Part shown: positions 15,458-23,379 of the stretch, piece after piece
Layout of the letters: each line of letters begins with the position of its first letter
Numbering within the stretch: the stretch's first letter is position 1
NCBI RefSeq assembly: GCF_003837805.1
Contig: NZ_RQIT01000010.1
Location: 62,001 to 126,000, forward strand
DNA from: Bradyrhizobium sp. RP6
GTDB lineage: Bacteria > Pseudomonadota > Alphaproteobacteria > Rhizobiales > Xanthobacteraceae
Direction of reading: 5' to 3'
DNA length: 64,000 nucleotides
Position numbers and translations under genes: made by a program
The notes under the pieces: generated by a model
Database searches by the model: none
Seen by the model: only the letters and a program-made list of their open reading frames with translations
What the model was told of the DNA's origin: nothing

Positions 15458-15828
15458 CCTCGCCCTCTCGTATGCTCTGGCAATACACAGGTCAGAGCTA
15501 ACAGCGCACGAAGAAAATGACGTCTACATACGAAGGTTTGCAATCAGCGCTTGTGCGGCCACGTTGACGATCATCTGCAATAGGCCATTCTTTACATGAA
15601 CCTGACAAGACTTGCCGCCGACGGTGCGGCAGTTCCACAGCCAACGCAATGGTGAGCGGCAGATCGCTTCAATTCATCTTTGTGCCGCAGCTTCCTGAGA
15701 AATTGGCGCTGCTCCTGAATGTCCCGAACCTCATTGACCTGCCTTTGCTTCTATTCGCCTGCTGGTTCTGCGGGCGCGGAAGCATTGGGCCCATGATCAA
15801 GGAAGAGCCCACCCGATGATCGCCTGCT
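15458..15828. other. Gene-poor stretch with degraded coding traces
   Basis: No complete gene is supported. On the minus strand near 15610-15755 a stretch without start codon reads EVRDIQEQRQFLRKLRHKDE and ends shortly after CVGCG, which looks protein-like but is closed upstream by a stop. It may be a fragment of a lost gene. The immediate left edge presumably carries the promoter of the MarR-type gene. Confidence 0.35.
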
Positions 15829-16119
15829 CTATAGTCGGCGCTGAACGATCCAGCACGAACTGGGGAAACGGGTGGGATTTAAAGGTTTGCCTGGCCCGGG
15901 TGCCAAGCGCCGAAGATGGCTGCTGTCCAGCTCGATCACGATCCGACAGGCTGAAGAGTCACTCACCAACGTCTTGAGGACCGTTCCGTCTCCTAGAAGA
16001 ATCGGCAGGTCCACGCCGCGAGGCGGGGCAGTCTGGCCTTTCGCGGCGGCCATGAGCCATACCGATGAACCGGTCTCAAGCGTCCAATGATGCGTGTGCG
16101 CCGACCAATTCAACCGCAT
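15829..16119 (-). CDS. Doubtful small hypothetical protein
   Basis: A 96-codon frame whose middle part (TGSSVWLMAAAKGQTAPPRG and LPILLGDGTVLKTLVSD) has a plausible protein composition, but there is no good ribosome-binding site and no family I recognise. It sits in a region with other decayed sequences, so it may be a fragment. Confidence 0.25.
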   Translation of the reverse strand: MRLNWSAHTHHWTLETGSSVWLMAAAKGQTAPPRGVDLPILLGDGTVLKTLVSDSSACRIVIELDSSHLRRLAPGPGKPLNPTRFPSSCWIVQRRL

Positions 16120-16405
16120 TCCTCCGGTCAGGGCGAGACGCGATCGTCCAAGCTACGGAAGATCGAACTTGATGATCGACAAACCATCCGGTGGACTGAT
16201 TGTCGCGTCCCGTTCGCATCGCAGGCGGCCGTGCTGAGAGGGGCCGCCTTGAGGCCTTGAGAAAGAAGCGGCTCTAGAACCTTCACGCGCATCCGCGGTT
16301 GGAGGCCGACGCCTGGTCTTTCCACTTCCGATATTCATTGCGACGTATTGTCGACGATGAAGACGTGACGTCGTCGATCAGGATGCCGATGTTGGAGATC
16401 GCACC
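16120..16405. other. Intergenic stretch, nothing recognised
   Basis: About 290 bases with short frames only, lower GC than the surroundings, no repeat, RNA or promoter that I could identify. Confidence 0.4.
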
Positions 16406-16580
16406 TTGCAGACCTCAAACTATTGCAGAGATCAATCAGCAGACTGCTATCGATTGGCACGGGAAACACAGGATGGCACCAAAAGTCGGATGCTTGGAGA
16501 GTTGGCTAGAAGTTGGCTTCGCTTAGCCAACCAGATCGATCGATATGTGAGCCATGTAAAGCAACGGGAAATCAGATCGC
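16406..16580 (+). pseudogene. Fragment of a small rhizobial helical protein
   Basis: The frame reads NYCRDQSADCYRLARETQDG followed by MLGELARSWLRLANQIDRY, which matches the pattern of a small helical protein family present in many copies in Bradyrhizobium (CxxLARE...ELAxSWxxLAxQ). It begins at a TTG without a ribosome-binding site, and after residue 55 the frame runs on to 16894 as unrelated-looking sequence antisense to another broken gene. I read it as a truncated copy. Confidence 0.4.
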
Positions 16581-16648
16581 CGCAACGACATCAAATTACC
16601 TGGTTGTCGCGGACGGCGAAGTTTCTGACGTTCTCGCTTGGCCGTTGC

Positions 16649-17219
16649 TCATCGAAGCGGACAATTGTAAGTCGTGACTATAAAGATTCCGCGGCGCATC
16701 CGCTTCGAAGCCACGACTTCGCAACTCGATCCGACGTGGCGGAGCCACTCCGAAGCTCCATCGTCCTCGGCAAGAGTGTCGCTTGGGTTCGAGACGAGGT
16801 AAGCGTCATTTTCCATGCCTACCATCCCCCAGCTTTCCCAATCCAGAATGATCGCGTCTTTGTCTGCGAACCCTCGCAGCGTCGTTGTGAGTGAGAGACA
16901 CAGACAGAAATCGAAGTTCATCCTTCAGCGGCGGCACTGCCCAGAATGTTCCGCCGATCAGCGTGAGCATGATCACCAGCGAGATTACGATCGAACGCGC
17001 TCGAGGTGATTTCCTTTCAACTCCCGCCCAGATGCAGAGGCCGAGGACAACTAGTGCCAACACGGGCAAGTAGACTGAGATGACAAGCACAAACGTGCCA
17101 AAGTTCTTACTGTCCCACGCAAGGGGAGTCGCAGTCATAACTGCGGCAATAGCTGCAATGACGGGCAGCCACCGTAGCCTACGAGCCGCTTTCTCCGCGG
17201 CTTGAGCAAAGGTGGTCAT
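16649..17219 (-). pseudogene. Small membrane protein gene broken by a frameshift
   Basis: From ATG 17219 a frame encodes a basic N-terminus and three hydrophobic helices (WLPVIAAIAAVMTATPLAW, VLVISVYLPVLALVVLGLCI, SIVISLVIMLTLIGGTFWAV), then degenerates after DELRFLSVSLT. One base out of phase the minus strand continues as TTTLRGFADKDAIILDWESW, runs through GASEWLRHVGSSCEVVASKR and ends at 16649. Joining the frames near 16890 gives a coherent protein of about 190 residues. The break is a one-base shift in a CTCACTCACAACGACG context. It could also be a sequencing error. Function unknown. Confidence 0.55.
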
Positions 17220-17392
17220 GGTCGCAGATTCATCGAAAAGGTTCTTGGAGTTGCAAGCACGAACCGCTTTCGACCGTTAGCTCCGGGGCGACGGCCTTCA
17301 CATGCTTACTTTGATCTGTGGCGTTAGCCTGCTCAGCCGAACTCGCCTCCACAGTCCGTCTTCGCTTCCGCTGCGCTCCAGCTACGCCGGAC

Positions 17393-17457
17393 ACCACGCT
17401 TCGCCCGCCGTTCTCCGCTCGGCTGCGCCACGCGTAGCCCGAAGAGCGAAGCGTGGT
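17393..17457. repeat. Inverted repeat next to the tRNA 3' end
   Basis: ACCACGCTTCGC (17393-17404) and GCGAAGCGTGGT (17446-17457) form a perfect 12-bp inverted repeat whose right arm overlaps the CCA end of the tRNA gene. The intervening GTAGCCCGAAGAG sequence resembles dispersed elements seen beside tRNA genes in Bradyrhizobium. It could act as the terminator stem of the tRNA transcript. Confidence 0.5.
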
Positions 17458-17529
17458 GGGCCCGGCAGGACTCGAACCTGCAACCAGACCGTTATGAGCG
17501 GCCGGCTCTAACCATTGAGCTACAGGCCC
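17454..17529 (-). tRNA. tRNA-Ile2, anticodon CAT (lysidine type)
   Basis: A complete 76-base cloverleaf on the minus strand. The acceptor stem GGGCCTG pairs with CGGGCCC with one G-T pair. The D arm GCTC-AATGGTTA-GAGC and the anticodon arm GGCCG-CTCATAA-CGGTC are intact. The anticodon CAT is at 17494-17496. The T arm GCAGG-TTCGAGT-CCTGC is perfect and CCA is encoded. The GGGCCTGTAGCTCA body is that of alphaproteobacterial tRNA-Ile2, whose C34 is modified to lysidine to read AUA, rather than of initiator or elongator Met tRNA. Confidence 0.9.
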
Positions 17530-17864
17530 CGCCGCGAGGCGGCCGCAGGAAGGCGGCCGGCAACGGTGCGCGGTTCGTTTACAGGGACGGAGGCGGGGGT
17601 GCAATGCTGGCTCTCGCGGCGGGGAACGCCGCTACACCATCATAGAGCATTTTTGAATAGCCGAAATTAGCGACGATGCCTGTATAACCCTGTTTTGCCC
17701 GACGGAGCAAACCGCTTTTTCGGAGGTTTTTTTCGAGTCGGGCGGTAACCCCTTGAAATCACTGGCCTCGTCTACTGTGCATGGGGTTGTTTTCGCAACT
17801 TTGTTTGAGAGGGCCTAGTTGGCCCCCCTCAAATGTCATGCGGCCGCGCTCGGCGGCCTGCCGC
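17530..17864. other. Intergenic region upstream of the tRNA
   Basis: No gene. It contains the short palindrome TTTTGCCCGACGGAGCAAAC near 17693 and T-rich runs (17715-17735), which could belong to a dispersed element or act as a terminator. The tRNA promoter should lie at 17530-17600 on the minus strand. Confidence 0.4.
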
Positions 17865-18839
17865 CTAGTCCACCGAGACCCCGGCGAACTCGACCACCTT
17901 GCGCCATTTCTCGGTCTCGTCCGCGACCAGCTTGCCGAACTCGGCCGGCGTCATCGGCTTGGGGATGCCGCCGGTCTCGGCGAGCTTGGCCACCAGCTTC
18001 GGGTCCTTCAGCGCTTCGCCGACGGCCTTGTTGAGGACCTCGATCACCTCGGGCGGCGTGCCCTTCGGCGCGGAGATGCCGTAGAAGCCGACCGATTCGA
18101 AGCCCGGCACGGTCTCGGCGATCGCGGGCACGTCGGGCACGCTCGGCCAGCGCTGCGGCGAGGTCACGCCCAGCGCGCGGACGTTGCCGCCCTTCACCTG
18201 CTCCATGGCCGAGGGCAGATTGTCGAAGATCAGCTGCACCTTGTTGGAGATGATGTCGGGGAAGGCGATGGCCGAGCCGCGATAGGGCACGTGCACCATG
18301 TCGCACTTCGTCATCACCTTGAACAGCTCGGCCGACATGTGCACCGAGGTGCCGTTGCCGGACGAGGCATAGGAGACCTTGCCGGGGTTGGCCTTGCAAT
18401 AGTCGATGAACTCCTTGACCGACTTCGGCGGGAACGCGTTGGAGACGACCAGCATGTTGGTGAGCTGCATGATGCTGGCCACCGGCACGGTGTCGCGCAG
18501 GAAGTCGAACGGCAGCTTCTTGTAGAGCGAGGTCGAGATCGCGTTGTTGGGCGCGACGAACAGCAGGGTGTAGCCGTCCGGCGGCGAGTTGATCGCGGCG
18601 GCGGCGGCGATGTTGCCGCCGGAGCCGGTGCGGTTCTCGACGATGACCTGCTGCCCGAGCCGCTCCGACAGCCATTGCGCCATGATCCGCGCCACGATGT
18701 CGACCGGGCCGCCGGCGGCGAAGCCGATCAGCCAGTGCACGGGACGGTCGGGATAGGCGGCGGAGGCGGGAGGGGTGGTGCTGAAAAGACCTAAGAGGAC
18801 TGCGAGCCCGAACAAACCGTGACGCAAAATTCGCACCAT
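17865..18839 (-). CDS. Bug/TctC-type periplasmic solute-binding protein
   Basis: 324 residues with a signal peptide (LRHGLFGLAVLLGLFSTTPP then ASAAYPDRP). The tripartite-tricarboxylate receptor (Bug) family pattern follows: YPDRPVHWLIGFAAGGPVD, QQVIVENRTGSGGNIAAAAA, VPYRGSAIAFPDIISNKVQL and ALGVTSPQRWPSVPDVPAI. Such proteins bind carboxylates or other small acids in the periplasm. No TctA/TctB membrane genes are adjacent, as is usual for the many orphan Bug proteins. I prefer GTG/ATG at 18839 because GGGAGAC lies just upstream; an ATG at 18851 would add four residues. Confidence 0.88.
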   Translation of the reverse strand: MVRILRHGLFGLAVLLGLFSTTPPASAAYPDRPVHWLIGFAAGGPVDIVARIMAQWLSERLGQQVIVENRTGSGGNIAAAAAINSPPDGYTLLFVAPNNAISTSLYKKLPFDFLRDTVPVASIMQLTNMLVVSNAFPPKSVKEFIDYCKANPGKVSYASSGNGTSVHMSAELFKVMTKCDMVHVPYRGSAIAFPDIISNKVQLIFDNLPSAMEQVKGGNVRALGVTSPQRWPSVPDVPAIAETVPGFESVGFYGISAPKGTPPEVIEVLNKAVGEALKDPKLVAKLAETGGIPKPMTPAEFGKLVADETEKWRKVVEFAGVSVD

Positions 18840-18945
18840 GACGTCTCCCATTGCTTTATTGTCGTTGGCTGCATGCTTTCACAAAATCGGGTCGCTGCCT
18901 ATATCGTCGCAAGTCGGTGTTGACGCAGGTCCGCCAGGAGCGACC

Positions 18946-19932
18946 ATGAGATTCGCGATGACCCTTCTCGGTGCGGCGCTGCTCGCAAGCCCCGCTGCCG
19001 CCCAGACCGGAGGCACGGCCATTCCGACCACGACGACCAGCCAGACGATCAGCCAGACAATCAGCCTCGGCACCGCGACGCCCGGCGGCGGCTTTCCGCT
19101 CTATGGCAACGCCTTCGCGGAGGTGATGAACGCGGCCGATCCGCAAGTCTCCATCGTCCCGCGCAACACCAGGGGCAGCAACGAGAACATCCCGCTGCTC
19201 GAGAAAGGCGAACTCGATCTCGCGCTGGTCGCGGGCGAGCCGGCCTATGAGGCCTTCGCCGGCATCGGCCGCGCGCCGGTGCGATTGAAGATTCTGACCG
19301 CGATCTATTCCAACCCCGGCCTATTCGTGGTGCGTGCGGACAGTCCCTACAGGACGATCCGCGATCTCGTCGGCCAGCCGGTTGCCTTCGGGGCGAGAGG
19401 CTCGGGCCTGCCGATCCTGGCGCGCTATGTGCTGGACGGGCTCGGCCTGAAGCAGGACGAGGACTTCAAGGCTGTTTATCTCGACCGCGCCGGCGACGGC
19501 CCGGCGATGGTCGAGGACGGCCGCGTCGCCGCGCTGTGGGGCGCCGGCATCGGCTGGCCCGGCTTTGCCGCGGTGGCATCGAGCCCGGCAGGCGCGCGCT
19601 TCATCGCGCCCAGTGCCGAAGAGGTCACGCGCATCCGCGCCAGGCATGCGTTCCTGAAGCCGCTCACCGTGCCGGCCGGCTCCTACCCGAAGCAGACGGA
19701 GCCGATCGCCTCGCTCGGCTCCTGGAGCTTTGTCCTCACGCGCGAGGACCTGCCTGATGATGTCGCCTACCGCCTCGCGAAGACGCTGCACGGCGCAGAA
19801 GTGACGTTCTGCAAGAGGCTCGCACAGGCCTGCGAGACCACGGCCGCAAACACGGTCGCGGCGGCACCGAAGATGGAGCTGATCCATCCGGGCGTGATGA
19901 AATACTTTCGCGAGATCGCCGTGGTGAAATAG
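18946..19932 (+). CDS. TAXI-family TRAP transporter solute-binding protein
   Basis: 328 residues. The signal peptide MRFAMTLLGAALLASPAAAQ is followed by the TAXI/NMT1-like binding domain: SLGTATPGGGFPLYGNAFAE, SIVPRNTRGSNENIPLLEKG, ELDLALVAGEPAYEAFAGIG and RDLVGQPVAFGARGSGLPIL. It captures a carboxylate-like ligand in the periplasm. No TRAP membrane subunit is next to it. CCAGGAGCGACC before ATG 18946 sets the start. Divergent from the Bug gene. Confidence 0.87.
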   Translation: MRFAMTLLGAALLASPAAAQTGGTAIPTTTTSQTISQTISLGTATPGGGFPLYGNAFAEVMNAADPQVSIVPRNTRGSNENIPLLEKGELDLALVAGEPAYEAFAGIGRAPVRLKILTAIYSNPGLFVVRADSPYRTIRDLVGQPVAFGARGSGLPILARYVLDGLGLKQDEDFKAVYLDRAGDGPAMVEDGRVAALWGAGIGWPGFAAVASSPAGARFIAPSAEEVTRIRARHAFLKPLTVPAGSYPKQTEPIASLGSWSFVLTREDLPDDVAYRLAKTLHGAEVTFCKRLAQACETTAANTVAAAPKMELIHPGVMKYFREIAVVK

Positions 19933-19933
19933 C

Positions 19934-19998
19934 GAGTGGCGAGTTGCGAATAGCGAATGGAGGCGTCCCCATTCGCTACTCCCCATTCGCCACTCGCC
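19934..19998. repeat. Interspersed inverted repeat (GCGAATAGCGAATGG type)
   Basis: The left arm GAGTGGCGAGTTGCGAATAG...CGAATGG (19934-19960) faces CCATTCGCTACTCC...CATTCGCCACTCGCC (19969-19998), a long, nearly perfect palindrome made of repeats of a GAATGGCGAGT unit. It lies between convergent transport genes and could end transcription from both sides. Similar elements are dispersed in Bradyrhizobium. Confidence 0.7.
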
Positions 19999-20002
19999 AC
20001 CA

Positions 20003-21217
20003 TCATTTCTTCACCAGCGCACAGGCCGGGTCTGGTGGCCCGAACGCCTTGTCGCCGGAGATGGTGGTGAGGATCTTGTAATAGTCCCACGGATATTTGC
20101 TCTCCTCCGGCGTCTTCACCTGCACCAGCCAGAGGTCGTGCACCATCAGATTGTCCTCGCGCAGTTTGCCGTTGCGGGCGAAGAAATCCTCGATCGGCTT
20201 CTCGCGCATCTTGGCGGCCACCTTGAGCGGATCGTCGGTGCCGGTCTCCTTGATGGCGTTGAGATAGTGCATCACGCTGGAATAGACGCCGGCCTGCCAC
20301 ATCGACGGCATCTTGTTCAACTTGGCGAAATAGCGCTTCGACCATTCGCGGGTCTTGTCGTCCATGTCCCAGTAGAACGAGGTAGTCAGGAGCAGGCCTT
20401 GCGCCGCCTGCAGGCCGAGGCCGTGGATGTCGGTGATCAGCGCGAGCAGCGCCGCCATCTGCTGGCCGCCCTTGAACACGCCGAATTCCGAGCCGGTCTT
20501 GATCTCGTTCATGTTGTTGGGGGGACCGGCGGCAATGCCGATGATCTTGGCCTTGGAGGCCTGGGCCTGCAGCACGAAGGAGGAGAGGTCGGGGGTTGCC
20601 AGCGGCGGCCGCACCGAGCCCAGCACCTTGCCGCCATTGGCGGTGACGACGGCGGACGCATCGCGCTCCAGCGAATGGCCGAAGGCGTAGTCGTCGGTGA
20701 TGAAGAACCAGCTGTCGCCGCCGCGCTTGACCACCGCATCCGCGGTGCCGACCGCGAGCGCGCGAGTGTCGAACACCCATTGGATCGCGTAAGGCGAGCA
20801 GAACTTGCCGTGGAAATCCGCGGTGCCCGTGGAATGCGTGATGAACAGCCGCTTCTTCTCGTTGGCGACGTTCTGCACCGCGAGGCCGACGGCGGAGACC
20901 GGCACGTCGACGATCAGATCGACCTGGTCGACGTCGTACCAGCGCCGCGCGATCGTGCCGCCGATATCGGCCTTGAGCTGGTGGTCGCCGATCACGATGC
21001 TGATCGGCTTGCCGAGCACGGTGCCGCCGAAATCGTCGATCGCCATCTGCGCCGCCGTCACCGAGCCCTGGCCGGTCGGCGCGGAGGCGGGGCCGTTCAT
21101 GTCGGTGAGCACGCCGATCTTGACGACGTCGTCGGACACCTGTGCCGACGCCGTGCCCGACAGCAAGGCCGCCGTCATGGCGGCCGCGACCGGCAGACCA
21201 AATCTGGTTGGATTCAC
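20003..21217 (-). CDS. Branched-chain amino acid-type ABC substrate-binding protein
   Basis: 404 residues. Signal peptide (GLPVAAAMTAALLSGTASAQ) then the Leu/Ile/Val-binding protein fold: VVKIGVLTDMNGPASAPTGQ, AAQMAIDDFGGTVLGKPISI, VANEKKRLFITHSTGTADFH and SWFFITDDYAFGHSLERDAS. This family in rhizobia often carries aromatic acids, amides or urea as well as amino acids. The ABC permease and ATPase genes are not adjacent, so the ligand cannot be inferred. ATG 21217 follows GGGGAGGAC upstream. Confidence 0.9.
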   Translation of the reverse strand: MNPTRFGLPVAAAMTAALLSGTASAQVSDDVVKIGVLTDMNGPASAPTGQGSVTAAQMAIDDFGGTVLGKPISIVIGDHQLKADIGGTIARRWYDVDQVDLIVDVPVSAVGLAVQNVANEKKRLFITHSTGTADFHGKFCSPYAIQWVFDTRALAVGTADAVVKRGGDSWFFITDDYAFGHSLERDASAVVTANGGKVLGSVRPPLATPDLSSFVLQAQASKAKIIGIAAGPPNNMNEIKTGSEFGVFKGGQQMAALLALITDIHGLGLQAAQGLLLTTSFYWDMDDKTREWSKRYFAKLNKMPSMWQAGVYSSVMHYLNAIKETGTDDPLKVAAKMREKPIEDFFARNGKLREDNLMVHDLWLVQVKTPEESKYPWDYYKILTTISGDKAFGPPDPACALVKK

Positions 21218-21317
21218 GTTTGTCCTCCCCTGAGCCGGCTCGTTGGCCGGTGTTGCGTCCGGGTACGGCCCGGCTGAATTGGTTTCTTTTGCAACTATTC
21301 GGGGGCGGGCGTCAACG

Positions 21318-22211
21318 TCAGGCCGCGAAGCGGATCAGTCCTGCAGGCGAGGGATCGTAGCCGGTCAGCTCGTCGGCGCGCTGGCGCAGCCGCCGCTCGT
21401 TCAGGAAGCGGAGCACGGTCTGCATGGCAGGGCGGAAATAGCTGCGTTGCCGCATCGCGAGGTCGAGGTTCTCCCAGACCAGCGGCACGAAATCGAGACC
21501 GGCCGAGCGCGCCGCCGCGCGGGTCGCGATGCCGCAATCGGCCTGGCCGGCGCGGACCAGTTCGGCAAGATCCGGGCCGGTCAGGGCCGCCGTTTCGATG
21601 CGGTGCAAATCGCGCGTCGAGGCGCCCGCGCGCTTCAGGAGCACGTCGAGCAGCATCTGCGCGCCCGTGCCCTGTTGCCGCATCGCCATCCGGGCGCCGA
21701 GTGCGAGCACATCGGTCAGGCTGTGCAGCCGCTTGGGATTGCCGTGTGGCAGCACCAGCCCTTCTTCACGGCGCACGAACGCGACCAGCACGGCGTCATG
21801 CAGGTCCGGCGCGGCCCGCAGGACTTCGATACTGGCGTCGCTGGCGAGACTGTCGGAGGGGTTCAAGGCGTGGAAGTGCACCGCCGCGGCCATCACCTCG
21901 TTGCGCTGCAGGCGCTCGAGCCCGCGCGCGCTGCCCTCGCTCATCGATCCCAGGCCAGAGCCGGATTCGCGCAGGCTCCAATCCAACAGTTCGTCCTGGC
22001 TGCCGCCGACGACTGGCGGCGGCTCCGCGATCAACATGCCGGCCGGACGCGCCAGTCCCGACAGGACCCAGAGGTCGAGTTCGTGCCGCGGGAAGAGCCA
22101 TTTCCCCGTCACCTTGGTGCAGGGGATCGAACCGGTGGTGACGAGTTCGTAAAGCTTGCGCTCGCCGAGCCGAAGATAGTCGGCGGCTTCGCTGGTCGTC
22201 AGGAATTCCAT
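21318..22211 (-). CDS. HTH regulator with periplasmic-binding-like ligand domain (Mo/W related)
   Basis: 297 residues. Residues 1-55 form an excisionase-type helix-turn-helix (LTTSEAADYLRLGERKLYEL, TGKWLFPRHELDLWV). Residues 90-285 form a PBP-like domain (PF12727 type) with HFHALNPSDS, NPKRLHSLTDVLALGARMAM, RQQGTGAQMLLDVLL and LVRAGQADCGIATRAAARSA. The same domain is fused to MoeA at 24488, and a TupA-like gene is divergently placed. I infer a one-component regulator of molybdate, tungstate or molybdopterin supply. Ligand unproven. Confidence 0.8.
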   Translation of the reverse strand: MEFLTTSEAADYLRLGERKLYELVTTGSIPCTKVTGKWLFPRHELDLWVLSGLARPAGMLIAEPPPVVGGSQDELLDWSLRESGSGLGSMSEGSARGLERLQRNEVMAAAVHFHALNPSDSLASDASIEVLRAAPDLHDAVLVAFVRREEGLVLPHGNPKRLHSLTDVLALGARMAMRQQGTGAQMLLDVLLKRAGASTRDLHRIETAALTGPDLAELVRAGQADCGIATRAAARSAGLDFVPLVWENLDLAMRQRSYFRPAMQTVLRFLNERRLRQRADELTGYDPSPAGLIRFAA

Positions 22212-22213
22212 CC

Positions 22214-22227
22214 TGCATTCCTATGCA
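22214..22227. promoter_or_regulatory. Candidate operator in the regulator/tupA intergenic region
   Basis: TGCATTCCTATGCA is an inverted repeat TGCAT-N4-ATGCA lying immediately upstream of the HTH-PBP regulator start. A further CTGCATTTCAG occurs about 40 bases on. By position it could be an autoregulatory site. The 286-base gap between the divergent genes shows no other clear element and no ModE-type box. Confidence 0.3.
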
Positions 22228-22497
22228 AATTATTGCTTCTTTTTGACGCCCGACGCAGGTGGAATTCTGCATTTCAGATTTTTTGTCGGCGGGAACCATG
22301 CCCGATCATCTCGCTGCTTTGCAATACATCCCGCACGCGCGATTTCTGCTTTGGTGAATGATCCTGAATCAATCGCTCGCGCGGTGCGCTCGGCGGCCTT
22401 GCCGAAATTTCCCGATCATGCCGCGCGAAAACGCGTCACGAGTGCGGCGCAATCGCTCATCATCATGATCGAGTCATAGCTGAGGGGAACCCCGATC

Positions 22498-23325
22498 ATG
22501 GGCCGCCTGTCCGTTGTATTTGCGCTTCTCTGCGGGCTTGCCGCGGGCGTTGCGGCGTCGTCCGCGGAGGACCGCGGCATCGTCCTCGCCACGACCACGG
22601 CGACGCAGGAGTCCGGCCTGCTCGATTATCTGCTGCCGATCTTCCGCGACAAGGCCGGCATCGAGGTCACCGTGATCGCGCGGCGCGCCGACGAAGTGCT
22701 CGACGGGGCGCGACGGGGCGAGGTCGACGTCGTGCTGATGCATGCGCGGGCCCAGGAGGAGAAGTTCGTCGCCGATGGTCTCGGCGTGAAGCGCTACGAC
22801 GTGATGTACAACGATTATGTGCTGATAGGGCCGAAGAGCGACCCCGCGGGCGTGAAGGGCAAGGACATCGCAACGGCGCTGAAGGCGATCGAAGCCAAGG
22901 GCGCGCCGTTCGTGACGCGCGGCGATCGGTCGGGGACCCACGCCGCGGAACTCGCGCTCTGGATCGTGGCCGGCATCGACATCGCTGGCGCCAAGGGACC
23001 CTGGTATCGCGAGGCCGGGCAGGGCATGGCCTCGGCGCTTCACGCGGCGCGCGCCGCGAATGCCTATGTGCTGTCGGACCGCGGCAGCTGGATCGCCTTC
23101 AAGGATCGCGGCGATCTCGACATCGTCGTCGAAGGCGACAGGCGGCTGCTCAACCAGTACGGCGTGATGCTGGTCAACCCTGCGAAGTTCCCGAACGTGA
23201 AGAAAGACCTCGGGCAGACCTTCATCGACTGGCTGACATCGCCGGAGGGGCAGACGGCGATCGCCGGCTACAAGGTCGACGGGCAGCAGCTGTTCTTCCC
23301 CAACTCGGACAGGTCGGGCGGTTGA
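22498..23325 (+). CDS. tupA: TupA-like tungstate-binding protein
   Basis: 275 residues with a signal peptide (GRLSVVFALLCGLAAGVAAS) and the TupA-type start of the mature protein: IVLATTTATQESGLLDYLLP. Further blocks fit the same family: EVDVVLMHARAQEEKFVADG, FVTRGDRSGTHAAELALW, MASALHAARAANAYVLSDRG and LLNQYGVMLVNPAKFPNVKK. TupA proteins bind tungstate with high preference over molybdate. No tupB or tupC gene follows; instead two MoeA-type genes do. GAGGGGAACC precedes the ATG. A role in W or Mo supply to formate dehydrogenase is inferred. Confidence 0.82.
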   Translation: MGRLSVVFALLCGLAAGVAASSAEDRGIVLATTTATQESGLLDYLLPIFRDKAGIEVTVIARRADEVLDGARRGEVDVVLMHARAQEEKFVADGLGVKRYDVMYNDYVLIGPKSDPAGVKGKDIATALKAIEAKGAPFVTRGDRSGTHAAELALWIVAGIDIAGAKGPWYREAGQGMASALHAARAANAYVLSDRGSWIAFKDRGDLDIVVEGDRRLLNQYGVMLVNPAKFPNVKKDLGQTFIDWLTSPEGQTAIAGYKVDGQQLFFPNSDRSGG

Positions 23326-23379
23326 GGCGCGCATCACCGGCGGTTGCCAAACCGGGCGATGCATGGTCCATCATGGCGC

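Noticed and set aside
14600..15500. Duplicate of the tRNA 3' end marking an integrated element
   Set aside because: No copy of the TGGTGGGCCCGGCAGGACTC segment was found at the far side of the decayed region.
17454..17529. Elongator or initiator Met tRNA
   Set aside because: The CAT anticodon would fit, but the body, with GGGCCTGTAGCTCA and the acceptor stem seen here, is that of tRNA-Ile2.
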